Part shown: one piece after another, positions 8,017 to 15,915 of the stretch
Layout of the letters: every line of letters starts with the position of its first letter
How positions within the stretch are numbered: the first letter of the stretch is position 1
DNA from: an uncultured Eubacteriales bacterium
GTDB taxonomy: Bacteria > Bacillota > Clostridia > Oscillospirales > Oscillospiraceae
Length of the DNA: 42,561 nucleotides
Direction: 5' to 3'
Assembly: GCA_900321275.1 (NCBI GenBank)
Contig: ONVI01000015.1
Span: 1 to 42,561 of the forward strand
Made by a program: the position numbers and the translations under genes
The notes under the pieces: generated by a model
What the model saw: only the letters and a program-made list of their open reading frames with translations
Databases searched by the model: none
Told to the model about the DNA's origin: nothing

Positions 8017-9759
8017 AAACGGCCAGGTCGGGAGCCAGGAGCGCAGGATGCCCGATGCAACCGGCAGACCCGCAAGATTCGGGTAGAACAGCACGAACAC
8101 CGCGCAGCTCATAGCCGCAAAGCCGCATACATAGACCCACCCGTGACGGTCATTGCGCAGCATCACGTCAAAGCAGCGGCCCAGCGCCAGCGCCAGGAAG
8201 ACCGTACAGGGAAAATAGTGATAGGCAAAGATCAGGCGCTGCACCAGCACCCAGGGGAGCAGCTGGGCCAGATATCCCAAAAGGATATAGGCCGAGGGCA
8301 GATCACGCCGCGCGACGGCCAGAAAGCCCAGCACGAACAGCGCAAACAGGCCGCCCCAGCAGAGTACGGGGTTGACAAAAGCGCCGAAGCTCACATGCCG
8401 CCCGTCGGGCAGATAGTCCAGATAATAAAGGATGGGCCGGATGTCCAGCAGCCACTGGTACCAGTCCGAGGAATAGGGGTGCGTGGCGATGAGCTGGGAG
8501 TGATAGTTGAACATATATTGCTGATTGCTCAGCACCATGTTCAGATAGTCCCGGCTGAAAATGTTCGTTTTTCCCTCGGCCACCCCGTAGGGATAATAGG
8601 AGAGATAATAGATCCCGCAGGGGACAAGCACAAAGAACACGACGCAGAAGAGCGCATTCTTTACAAAACCCTTCCAATCCAGCGTCCCGGAGCGAAAGCC
8701 GTGGATCGCCCACAGAAGCCAGATCACCGCAAGACCCGCCCCGGCATAGAAGCAGGTCCACTTGCCGGCCGCGCCCAGTCCGAAGCTGATACCGCACAGC
8801 GCCAGCGTCCACAGCCGCTCCTCCGTGATGAAGAGGTGCATGAACAGATACATCAGCAGAATAAAGAAAACGGCATAGGTGTCTATGGTGGCGATGCGGG
8901 TCTGGACAAAGTGCATGAAGTCCGTTGCCATCAGGACCGTACACGACGTGGGAACCAGATAGCCGCCGAAAAGCTTCTTGGCAAAATAGTACAGGATCGG
9001 CAGCATCAGCACCCCGAACAGCGTTCCGGAGAAGCGCCAGCCGAAGGGCGTCATGCCGAAGAGCCTGATCCCAAGACCGATGATGATCTTCCCGAGGGGC
9101 GGATGCGTGATCTCATAGGGATAGACGCCGTTGAGATGCTCCCACGCGGTGCGGGCGTGATAGATCTCGTCAAAATAGCTGGAATTCATGAAGTTCTGCC
9201 GATCCGGGCAGAGAGACTGTTCGTCTGTAAGCTCCGGCCTGTCCGAGCCTGCGCGGACGACTCTCCCGTCTTCGGTCAGCGGCACGACCTCGCCCAGCCA
9301 GACATTACCGCTGCCGCGGATGAAAATCGTGCCGCCGGTGACTTCATAATCCAGCGATATCGGATGCCATTTGAGCACCTCCGCGTGGCTTTGCTCAAAA
9401 TCGGCGAGATGATAACTGTCGCTGCCGTCGGTGGTGTAGTCGATGCTGTAGCTCCCGATACCCACGCCTGTAAACAGCATCAGTTTTGAGACGGCGCCGT
9501 CGCTTAAGTCCGGCTTGATCATGGCGGTCTGCCCCTCCAGATTCACAAAGCTCTGCGGGGATTCGGTATTGCCGAGACCGGTAAAGGCGACGACCGCGTA
9601 GATGAGCGTGATCGCCGACATGAGCAGCGCGTCCACACGCCGGAAGCGGCGGCTTCCGCCCTCAAGCGTACACACGCGCAGATCCGGCAGAAGCATAAAG
9701 AAGACGGCGATCAGCAGAAAGCAGGCCGCCGGCAAAAAATATTTCGAGATTGCGTACAT
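8014..9759 (-). CDS. Phospholipid carrier-dependent glycosyltransferase (PMT/ArnT superfamily)
   Basis: 581-residue polytopic GT-C enzyme that moves a sugar from a lipid-phosphate donor to an acceptor outside the membrane. Seen: the catalytic FDEIYHARTAWE motif after a long first extracytoplasmic region, PPLGK, and at least eight further hydrophobic segments; the PMT signature around THPPLGKIIIGLGI is clear. About 150 residues of beta-rich sequence between the first membrane segments and the DE motif are unusual. The start is weak: ATG 9759 has no good ribosome site, an in-frame TGA lies three codons upstream, and a terminator-like hairpin sits directly before it. The gene may therefore be 5'-shortened or poorly expressed. 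Confidence 0.85.
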   Translation of the reverse strand: MYAISKYFLPAACFLLIAVFFMLLPDLRVCTLEGGSRRFRRVDALLMSAITLIYAVVAFTGLGNTESPQSFVNLEGQTAMIKPDLSDGAVSKLMLFTGVGIGSYSIDYTTDGSDSYHLADFEQSHAEVLKWHPISLDYEVTGGTIFIRGSGNVWLGEVVPLTEDGRVVRAGSDRPELTDEQSLCPDRQNFMNSSYFDEIYHARTAWEHLNGVYPYEITHPPLGKIIIGLGIRLFGMTPFGWRFSGTLFGVLMLPILYYFAKKLFGGYLVPTSCTVLMATDFMHFVQTRIATIDTYAVFFILLMYLFMHLFITEERLWTLALCGISFGLGAAGKWTCFYAGAGLAVIWLLWAIHGFRSGTLDWKGFVKNALFCVVFFVLVPCGIYYLSYYPYGVAEGKTNIFSRDYLNMVLSNQQYMFNYHSQLIATHPYSSDWYQWLLDIRPILYYLDYLPDGRHVSFGAFVNPVLCWGGLFALFVLGFLAVARRDLPSAYILLGYLAQLLPWVLVQRLIFAYHYFPCTVFLALALGRCFDVMLRNDRHGWVYVCGFAAMSCAVFVLFYPNLAGLPVASGILRSWLPTWPF

Positions 9760-9771
9760 AGGCGTTCAGTA

Positions 9772-9804
9772 CGCCCCCGGAGAGCCGGGGGCGTTCTTCT
9801 TTCT
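9772..9804 (+). terminator. Terminator-like hairpin oriented on the plus strand
   Basis: Perfect 9-bp stem CGCCCCCGG / CCGGGGGCG with AGAG loop, followed by TTCTTCTTTCTT. Its T-tract lies on the plus strand although no plus-strand gene precedes it; on the minus strand it lies in the 5' region of the PMT gene. Confidence 0.6.
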
Positions 9805-9818
9805 TAGATGGATTTCAG

Positions 9819-9979
9819 GGAAGCGCTGATGAAATCGACATGTGCAGACTGACGAGCGGATTTTTCGTCTGACGAAGATTGAAATGCGAAGGAATACTAT
9901 GTGTACTTCAAGCTTTTCAGAAACAGTCAGGAGGAAAATACACCGTCAGGATGTGCGTGGGGATTTATTCAGCATTTCC
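9819..9979 (-). repeat. 161-bp MITE-like element, copy A
   Basis: Starts GGAAGCGCTGATGAAATC and ends GATTTATTCAGCATTTCC, imperfect terminal inverted repeats of about 18 bp. Length is exactly that of copies B and C, in opposite orientation to them. Its right end overlaps the last codons of the HAD phosphatase gene and supplies the TGA stop (9969-9971). No protein of its own is credible. Confidence 0.85.
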
Positions 9980-10790
9980 TTAGAATTTCGTGCAGCTCGT
10001 GCACATCGCGCAGGACGTAATCCGGCTTGCGTTCGGCCTCGTCCACCATGGCCTGGCTCGTCTCGCCGGAGAGGACCAGCACGGAGACGGAACCCGCGTT
10101 CTGCGCAACGGCGATGTCGGTGTAGAGCCTGTCGCCCACGGCGCAGATGCGCTCGTTGGGGATGCCTGTCATGGTGGAGATCACGTCGATCATGTTGCGG
10201 TTGGGCTTGCCGATATAATTGGGCTTGACGCCGCTGGAGGCGGTGAGCAGGGCGCAGATGCTGCCGCAGTCGGGCAGAACCTCGTCGTGCGGCATGGGGC
10301 AGACCCAGTCGGGATTGGCGGCGATGAACTCCGCGCCGCGGCGCAGGAAGTGGCAGGCCTTGTCGAGCTTTTCATATACCAGCTCCGTGTCAAAGCCCTG
10401 CACCACCACGTCGACGGTATCCACATCGGTATGACCCAGCTCATCGTTGACGAGGTCGACGCCGTAGCTCTTGAGCTCCCGGTAAAAGGCCTTCGTCCCG
10501 GCAATGTAGACCTTCGCGCCGGGATGACGCTGGTTGAGGTACATGCCGGTGGCCATGCCGGAGGTGAAAACGTTCTCGCGCTCGCAGGGGAAGCCCAGCT
10601 TCCTCAGACGGGTAATATAGTCTTCGCCCGCGCGGGAGGAATTATTCGTCAGGTAGATGTATTTCTTGCCGAGCCGCGGCAAATCCTCCATCAGCTCGAT
10701 CGCGCCCTCGTAGACATTGTCGCCCAGATAGAGGGTGCCGTCCATGTCGAAGAGGAACAGCTCTGTATTTTTCAGTTTTGTATAGTCCAT
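9969..10790 (-). CDS. HAD-IIA family phosphatase (NagD-like)
   Basis: 273 residues. Cytoplasmic HAD-superfamily sugar- or nucleotide-phosphate hydrolase. Motif I is FDMDGTLYLGD (nucleophile Asp15, acid/base Asp17), motif II TNNSSR, a C2-type cap typical of NagD/AraL, motif III Lys in GKPNRN, and motif IV GDRLYTDI. ATG 10790 is preferred over the ATG two codons upstream because GGAG falls six bases before it. The gene starts 13 bp after glpK, so a role in clearing glycerol-phosphate or related phosphates is possible but unproven. Its last residues (RKC) and stop are encoded inside repeat copy A. Confidence 0.9.
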   Translation of the reverse strand: MDYTKLKNTELFLFDMDGTLYLGDNVYEGAIELMEDLPRLGKKYIYLTNNSSRAGEDYITRLRKLGFPCERENVFTSGMATGMYLNQRHPGAKVYIAGTKAFYRELKSYGVDLVNDELGHTDVDTVDVVVQGFDTELVYEKLDKACHFLRRGAEFIAANPDWVCPMPHDEVLPDCGSICALLTASSGVKPNYIGKPNRNMIDVISTMTGIPNERICAVGDRLYTDIAVAQNAGSVSVLVLSGETSQAMVDEAERKPDYVLRDVHELHEILRKC

Positions 10791-10803
10791 AGTCATCTCC
10801 GTT

Positions 10804-12294
10804 TTATTCTTCGCCCCACAAAAGCGCGCATTTGACCGCCTTGTCCCAGCCCTTGATAAGGGCCTTGCGGTACTGCTCGTTCATCTGGGGATGGAAGGTT
10901 ATGTCGATTGCCCAGTTTGCGCGGACGTCGTCGAGATTCGCCCAGTAGCCGACGGCAAGTCCCGCCAGATACGCGGCGCCGAGGCCGGTGGTCTCGATGC
11001 AGCGGGGGCGGTAGACGTCGGCGCCCAGCAGGTCGGACTGGAACTGCATGAGGAAATTGTTGGCGCTGGCGCCGCCGTCCACCTTCAGCTCCGCGATGGG
11101 AATGCCGCTGTCGCGCTCCATGGCGCGGGCAATGTCATGGGTCTGGTAGGCAAGGCTCTCCAGCGTGGCGCGCACCAGATGCGCGCGGGAGAAGCCGCGC
11201 GTAATGCCGACCACGCAGCCGCGGGCACGCTGGCTCCAGAAGGGCGCGCCGAGGCCGGTGAAGGCCGGAACCACATAGCCGCCCGCCGTGTCGGGTACCT
11301 TCGCGGCAAACTCGGCGCTCTCCTTCGCGCTGGTGATGACGCCAAGCTCGTCGCGCAGCCACTGGATCGCGGCGCCCGCAATGAAAATGGAGCCCTCAAG
11401 CGCGTAGTCCACCTTGTCGCTGGTACTGGCCGCAATGGTGGTGACAAGCCCGTTCTTGCTCTCCACAGGCGTCTTGCCGGTGTTCATGAGCAGGAAGCAG
11501 CCGGTGCCGTAGGTGTTCTTCATGGTGCCCGGTTCAAAGCAGCACTGACCGAAGAGAGCGCACTGCTGGTCGCCCGCCGCGCCCGCAATCGGGATCTCGC
11601 CGCCGAACATCTCAAAGTCCGTCTTGCCGTAGAGATAACTGGAGGGCTTGACCTCCGGCAGCATGGACGCCGGGACGTTCAAAAGCTTCAATAAATCCTC
11701 ATCCCATTGCAGGGTATGGATATTGAAGAGCATCGTGCGGCTGGCGTTGGTATAGTCCGTGACGTGGACGCGCCCGCCGGTGAGCTTCCAGATCAGCCAG
11801 GTGTCGACGGTGCCGAAAAGGAGCTTGCCCGCGGCGGCCCGCCTGCGCGCGCCGGGAACGTTGTCCAGCAGCCACTGGATCTTGGAGCCGGAAAAATACG
11901 CGTCGGGAATCAGGCCGGTCTTCTGCCGGATTATGTCGGCATGTCCGTCCTTTACCAGCTGGTCGATGATGTCGGAGGTACGGCGGCACTGCCATACAAT
12001 GGCGTTGGCAATGGGCTCGCCCGTTTCCTTGTCCCAGACGATGGTGGTCTCGCGCTGGTTGGTGATACCGATAGCGGCGATGTCGCTCGCCTTGACGTTG
12101 AGCTTCGCCATCGCGGCGTGGGCTACCTCATACGTTGTATCCCAGATTTCGTTGGCGTCATGCTCCACCCAGCCGGGCTGAGGGAAAATCTGCCGGAACT
12201 CCTTGTTCACGACAGAGCAGATGTTTCCGGATTTGTCAAACAGGATGCAGCGGCTGCTGGTGGTACCCTGATCGAGCGACATAATGTACTGCAT
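10804..12294 (-). CDS. glpK: Glycerol kinase
   Basis: 496 residues, the usual GlpK length. Phosphorylates glycerol with ATP to sn-glycerol 3-phosphate. Seen: [10 protein letters not shown] at the N-terminus (ATP site), VWQCRRTS, and the FGGY-family C-terminal signature ending in [16 protein letters not shown] 12294 is chosen because AAAGGAG precedes it; an upstream in-frame extension has no ribosome site and runs into the leader. It lies 76 bp downstream of the nucleoside phosphorylase and just ahead of the HAD phosphatase, so the three are likely one transcript. No glycerol facilitator or dehydrogenase is nearby. Confidence 0.96.
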   Translation of the reverse strand: MQYIMSLDQGTTSSRCILFDKSGNICSVVNKEFRQIFPQPGWVEHDANEIWDTTYEVAHAAMAKLNVKASDIAAIGITNQRETTIVWDKETGEPIANAIVWQCRRTSDIIDQLVKDGHADIIRQKTGLIPDAYFSGSKIQWLLDNVPGARRRAAAGKLLFGTVDTWLIWKLTGGRVHVTDYTNASRTMLFNIHTLQWDEDLLKLLNVPASMLPEVKPSSYLYGKTDFEMFGGEIPIAGAAGDQQCALFGQCCFEPGTMKNTYGTGCFLLMNTGKTPVESKNGLVTTIAASTSDKVDYALEGSIFIAGAAIQWLRDELGVITSAKESAEFAAKVPDTAGGYVVPAFTGLGAPFWSQRARGCVVGITRGFSRAHLVRATLESLAYQTHDIARAMERDSGIPIAELKVDGGASANNFLMQFQSDLLGADVYRPRCIETTGLGAAYLAGLAVGYWANLDDVRANWAIDITFHPQMNEQYRKALIKGWDKAVKCALLWGEE

Positions 12295-12370
12295 GGCAAT
12301 GCACTCCTTTATGTTATTTTTCCGTTGTATTTCCCTGTTGCCGTTCTTCCATCGCAAAGAACGACAAAAA

Positions 12371-13675
12371 TCACACGATGATATCTTTGATCAGTTTGGG
12401 GGGCTCCACAGGCGCATTCGAGAAAGTGCAGCAATCGCGCAGAAGCTGCGCGGCTTCCTGTGCGCTTTCCATTGTCTGCGCGTGGATGGTGCCGAGGCTT
12501 TCCCCGCTCTCCACATGATCGCCGACTTTTTTGTTCAGCACAAGACCGACGGAGAGATCGATCTTATCCTCCTTCGTGGCGCGGCCTCCGCCGAGGTGCA
12601 TGGAGATGAGGCCCACCTTTTCGCATTCGATATGGCTCAGATATCCGGAAATCTTGGAAGGTACCTCCAGCTGCACCGGCGCGAGGGGAAGGCGAGAGGT
12701 ATCGTAGACAGCCTGCGCATCGCCGTCCTGTGCGCTGACGAGCTGGGCGAGCTTGTCCAGCGCCGCACCGCTGTCAATGGCTTCCTGCAGCATTTTCTGC
12801 GCGTCCTCCATCTCTTCTGTGATGTCGGCCCCTATAAGCATGCAGCCGCCAAGCGTCAGGCAGAGCTCCAGCAGGTCGCCCTTTGTCTCACCCTGCAGGA
12901 CGGAAATGGCCTCCTTGACCTCAAGCGCATTGCCCACCGCGCGGCCGAGGGGCTGATTCATATCGGTGATGACCGCGGCGCATTTTTTCCCGGCAAGCTT
13001 GCCGATGCGGGTCAGGCTGCGGGCAAGCTCCCATGCCTGCTTTTCGTTCTTCATAAAAGCGCCGTTGCCGCATTTGACGTCCAGTACAATGATGTCCGCG
13101 CCGGAGGCCAGCTTCTTGGACATGATGGAGCTGGCAATCAGGGGAATGCTGGGCACGGTCCCGGTCACGTCCCGCAGGGCGTAGAGCTTTTTGTCCGCCG
13201 GGACGATATCCGCCGTCTGACCGATGAGGGAAAGGCCGATGCGGTTGACATTGTCGATAAAGCGTTTTTCGCCGATGGAGATGTTATAGCCTGTAAAGCT
13301 CTCCAGCTTATCGAGCGTGCCGCCGGTGTGCCCGAGGCCGCGGCCGGACATCTTCGCAACGCGCAGCCCGCAGGCTGCCACCATCGGGCAGAGGATCAGG
13401 CTGGTCTTATCCCCGACGCCGCCGGTGGAATGCTTGTCCGCCTTTACGCCCTTTATGGAGCTCAGGTCGACGACGTCGCCGGAGTGTACCATTGCCATGG
13501 TCAGATCCAGCGTTTCCCGGTCTGTCATGCCGCGGAAAAGGATGGCCATGCACATGGCGGACATCTGGTAATCGGCAATTTTTCCGTGGACGTAATCATT
13601 GATAACAAAGCGTATTTCCTCGGTACTCAGCTCGCCGCCGTCGCGCTTTTTGGCGATCAGATCGGTCATCAGCAT
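12371..13675 (-). CDS. pdp: Pyrimidine-nucleoside phosphorylase
   Basis: 434 residues. Phosphorolysis of uridine, deoxyuridine and thymidine to base plus (deoxy)ribose 1-phosphate. Strong family match: [10 protein letters not shown] (phosphate binding), the signature [39 protein letters not shown] and the C-terminal [16 protein letters not shown]. The sequence resembles the Bacillus Pdp type, which accepts both uridine and thymidine, more than the thymidine-only DeoA type. ATG 13675 has AAAGGGG upstream and its own promoter, whose -35 touches the stop codon of the preceding gene. Confidence 0.95.
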   Translation of the reverse strand: MLMTDLIAKKRDGGELSTEEIRFVINDYVHGKIADYQMSAMCMAILFRGMTDRETLDLTMAMVHSGDVVDLSSIKGVKADKHSTGGVGDKTSLILCPMVAACGLRVAKMSGRGLGHTGGTLDKLESFTGYNISIGEKRFIDNVNRIGLSLIGQTADIVPADKKLYALRDVTGTVPSIPLIASSIMSKKLASGADIIVLDVKCGNGAFMKNEKQAWELARSLTRIGKLAGKKCAAVITDMNQPLGRAVGNALEVKEAISVLQGETKGDLLELCLTLGGCMLIGADITEEMEDAQKMLQEAIDSGAALDKLAQLVSAQDGDAQAVYDTSRLPLAPVQLEVPSKISGYLSHIECEKVGLISMHLGGGRATKEDKIDLSVGLVLNKKVGDHVESGESLGTIHAQTMESAQEAAQLLRDCCTFSNAPVEPPKLIKDIIV

Positions 13676-13717
13676 ATGAAAGGCCCCTTTCCGCTTTCGT
13701 ATAAGCTTTGATAATAT

Positions 13718-13746
13718 ATTATACTACAGCTTTTTCCCTTTCTCAA
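13718..13746 (-). promoter_or_regulatory. Promoter of the pdp-glpK-HAD transcript
   Basis: Minus strand: -35 TTGAGA (13746-13741), 17-bp spacer, -10 TATAAT (13723-13718). The -35 overlaps the TGA of the upstream gene at 13743. Confidence 0.7.
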
Positions 13747-14405
13747 TAGCGAAAAACCAGATATTTCTGCCCTTCAATCACTCTTTCGGCCGCACGCGGA
13801 AGCCTGGCGCCGGGTTCGGCCGGCAGGGCGATCAGGCTGCTGATTCCGTCAAAGGCGACCAGACTCCCGTCGGGACGGGAATACCAGAGCAGCCCATCCT
13901 CCGGCGGCTCCGCCGGCCAGGGGCAGGCATGCAGATTTGTTTCTGCGTTATGTAAATCTTCTTGAGACGGCTGCTCGCACATTTGTTCCAAACCTTCAAA
14001 ATTATTATGTAAACAAAAATTCTCCTGGATTTTCTCTGAATTATCCGTTTTGTCATTACAGTTATGTAATCCATACTGTTCGTCGGAAATGGTGGATTCA
14101 CTTTCGGAAAAATTATTATGTAAATCAATTTCCGTAAACTGATAAGCCGCCTCACGATCGGAGACGAATTCGATCGGATCAGGAAAGCTTTTGAGTTCCA
14201 GCGCGCTCAGTTTACGGCGCAGCCAGAGCCCGCCGCTCCATGTCTGCATCACACCGAGATATGCGCTTTTGCCGCTCCCGTGGGTCCATAGCCGGACAAG
14301 ACCCGAACTGCCTTTTGCCTCGGCCTCGAAAACCGTGTACAGACCGTCCCGCATGATTCTGAGCTGTCCCGCTTCTTCCTGATTTATGTAAACCGGTATT
14401 TCCAT
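13743..14405 (-). CDS. Unknown protein with spaced LHN repeats
   Basis: 220 residues, not recognised. Residues 1-85 (beta-rich, VYINQEEAGQLRI, WSGGLWLRRKLSA) and 165-220 (WYSRPDGSLVAFDG, VIEGQKYLVFRY) look like two conserved, GC-rich coding parts. Between them, residues 92-160 are hydrophilic and AT-rich and carry the tripeptide LHN at 95, 113, 132 and 151, spaced 18-19 residues. At DNA level the octamer TTATGTAA (plus strand) recurs at 13948, 14005, 14062 and 14116, and once more near the 5' end at 14384. ATG 14405 has TTGGAGG seven bases upstream. No signal peptide. The linker looks inserted or repeat-expanded. Function unknown. Confidence 0.75.
   Translation of the reverse strand: MEIPVYINQEEAGQLRIMRDGLYTVFEAEAKGSSGLVRLWTHGSGKSAYLGVMQTWSGGLWLRRKLSALELKSFPDPIEFVSDREAAYQFTEIDLHNNFSESESTISDEQYGLHNCNDKTDNSEKIQENFCLHNNFEGLEQMCEQPSQEDLHNAETNLHACPWPAEPPEDGLLWYSRPDGSLVAFDGISSLIALPAEPGARLPRAAERVIEGQKYLVFRY
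13948..14123. repeat. Array of TTATGTAA octamers, period 54-57 bp
   Basis: TTATGTAA occurs at 13948, 14005, 14062 and 14116; the copies at 14005 and 14116 share the longer AAAATTATTATGTAAA-like context. The units lie in one reading frame and encode LHN. A fifth copy lies at 14384. Composition is AT-rich against the GC-rich surroundings. Confidence 0.75.
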
Positions 14406-14455
14406 GTTATGCCTCCAAGCGCTGCGTGTTTTCCCTCGGAGAGGGAGCCAAAGGC

Positions 14456-14493
14456 GAAAAACGCCCCTGCCCAACTATATGGGCAGGAGCGCG
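14456..14493 (-). terminator. Intrinsic terminator after mazF
   Basis: Minus-strand stem built on CTGCCCA/TGGGCAG extended by flanking GC pairs, followed by TTTTT (14460-14456). It separates mazF from the downstream unknown gene. Confidence 0.75.
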
Positions 14494-14505
14494 TTACTAT
14501 GATGA

Positions 14506-14850
14506 TTATGACCCCAGGCCGAAGCTGACGGCGAGGGCGCTGTCAACCTCGCTCATCGTCCCCTTGTCGAGCCTGCCCATTCTCTCCCGCAGGCGGGATT
14601 TGTCAATGGTGCGGATCTGCTCAAGCAGGATGACGCTGTCGCGGTTTAATCCGACGCTGCGGCCGTGAAGCTCGATATGGGTCGGAAGCTTTGCCTTTCC
14701 CAGTTGACTTGTTATGGCCGCGGCAATGACCGTGGGGCTGTGCCGGTTGCCGGTATCGTTCTGAACGATCAGCACAGGGCGCATGCCGCCCTGCTCGCTG
14801 CCGACGACCGGGCTGAGGTCGGCAAAGTAAATATCTCCTCGTTTGACCAT
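14506..14850 (-). CDS. MazF/PemK-family endoribonuclease toxin (EndoA-like)
   Basis: 114 residues, almost colinear with Bacillus EndoA/Ndo[21 protein letters not shown] at the start, [22 protein letters not shown], and [15 protein letters not shown]. The catalytic pair expected for EndoA (Arg near 24, Thr near 47) is present. The family cleaves mRNA at short U-rich sites. ATG 14850 matches the family start; an 11-residue upstream extension has no ribosome site. No MazE/EndoAI-type antitoxin gene is visible upstream (14851-15039) or downstream, so the toxin looks orphaned or is neutralised from elsewhere. Its own terminator follows. Confidence 0.94.
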   Translation of the reverse strand: MVKRGDIYFADLSPVVGSEQGGMRPVLIVQNDTGNRHSPTVIAAAITSQLGKAKLPTHIELHGRSVGLNRDSVILLEQIRTIDKSRLRERMGRLDKGTMSEVDSALAVSFGLGS

Positions 14851-14978
14851 GATTGTTTCACACTCCGATGAAGAGTCGCCCATACCAGTTTATGTAGGGT
14901 GCTGCACTTAGTCTCACCGGGAGGCGAAAAATTTATACATGGAAAAGTGCGGCTCATGCACCGCGCAGACCCCTTCCG

Positions 14979-15031
14979 CCGCTGAAGCGGTCCCCCTCCC
15001 CCAGTCGCCGCAAGCGGCTGGGGGAGGCAAG
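14979..15031. repeat. GC-rich palindromic module after hflC
   Basis: Two palindromes: CCGCTGAAGCGG (14979-14990) and CCTCCCCCAG...CTGGGGGAGG (14995-15027). The minus-strand sequence TTGCCTCCCCCAGCCGCTTG reads almost as at 30539, so this is a second copy of that module. It may act as the hflC terminator, though there is no clear T-tract. Confidence 0.6.
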
Positions 15032-15039
15032 GGAAACGT

Positions 15040-15915
15040 TTACTCCACACTCTTGAAGATTTTGGCGATGGGTGAATCCGCGGAAACGACCAAGGTCTTG
15101 TTCCCTTCGCCGAGGCTCTTTTCCGCCATGTCGAGCGCGCGCATGAACTCGTAGAAATCGGCCTCCTCCGGGGTGTCGTAAACCTCGGAGAGGATGCGCA
15201 TATACTCGGCCTCACCCTCGGCCTTGAGCTTTTCGGCCATGGCCTTTGCCTCAGAGAGGGTAATCTGGACGGACTTGTCGGCCTCATTGCGGATCTGCTT
15301 GGCCTCGGCCGCGCCTTCGGCGGCATAGGAGGCGGCGATATTGTCGCGCTCGGAGATCATGCGCTCGTAGACGGCGGACTTGTTCTCGTCCGGCAGGTCG
15401 ATGCGCTTGGTCTCAATGGCGAGGAGTTTGATGCCGTAGTTGTCGAAGGCGCTGCCCACATTGTCCATAATGCGCTGGGCAAGCAGGCCGTCGCGCCCGG
15501 AGATGACCTCCTCCTGCCGCATGGAAGAAATGACGGTCTTGAGGCTGTTGTAAACCACCGTGTCAATGCGGTATTCGGCGTTGCCGACATTGCCCGAGAG
15601 GGTCTGGATAAACTTCAGCGGATCGCTGATGCGCCAGAGGACAAAGGAGTCGGCAACCATGGATTTCTTGTCGCTGGTAATGACGTCGCTGACGGCGAGG
15701 TCATAGAGCATCTCCGTCTTGGGCAGGGTGCTGGCAGTCTGGATGAAAGGCAGCTTCATGCTCAGGCCCGGCTCGTCCACAATCTTCTTGACCGCGCCGA
15801 ACTGCCGCACAATGGTATACTCGTTCGGCTGCGTGACGACAAAGCAGGCGGAGGACAGCAGGAGAGCCAGAACCACAACAAGGACCGGAACTGCGATTTT
15901 CAGACTCTTTTTCAT
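15040..15915 (-). CDS. hflC: HflC-like SPFH/stomatin-domain membrane protein
   Basis: 291 residues: a membrane anchor at about 7-27, then an SPFH (band 7) domain and a long Ala/Glu-rich coiled coil (AAEGAAEAKQIRNEADKS, AEKLKAEGEAEYMRI). With HflK it forms the large cage that surrounds and modulates the FtsH protease in bacterial membranes. Motifs such as VTQPNEYTIVRQFG and IKLLAIETKRIDLPDEN are typical of HflC. The ATG overlaps the hflK stop by 4 bp (ATGA), so translation is coupled. No ftsH gene is in the window. Confidence 0.93.
   Translation of the reverse strand: MKKSLKIAVPVLVVVLALLLSSACFVVTQPNEYTIVRQFGAVKKIVDEPGLSMKLPFIQTASTLPKTEMLYDLAVSDVITSDKKSMVADSFVLWRISDPLKFIQTLSGNVGNAEYRIDTVVYNSLKTVISSMRQEEVISGRDGLLAQRIMDNVGSAFDNYGIKLLAIETKRIDLPDENKSAVYERMISERDNIAASYAAEGAAEAKQIRNEADKSVQITLSEAKAMAEKLKAEGEAEYMRILSEVYDTPEEADFYEFMRALDMAEKSLGEGNKTLVVSADSPIAKIFKSVE

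Noticed and set aside
8143-9489. A 448-residue plus-strand open frame opposite the PMT gene
   Set aside because: Antisense shadow; Gln/His/Arg-rich and without domain features.
9842-10228. Small conserved-looking peptides encoded by the 161-bp repeats (also at 16916-17230)
   Set aside because: The peptides resemble each other only because the repeat DNA does; frames are not kept in copy C and no ribosome site exists.
13948-14123. Possible CRISPR-like array
   Set aside because: Repeats are only about 8-15 bp, spacing lies within a coding frame, and no cas genes are present.
14769-15326. A 185-residue minus-strand frame between hflC and mazF that might hide an antitoxin
   Set aside because: It is an Arg/Ser/Pro-rich alternate frame of hflC running into the palindrome region; no antitoxin-like fold is visible.
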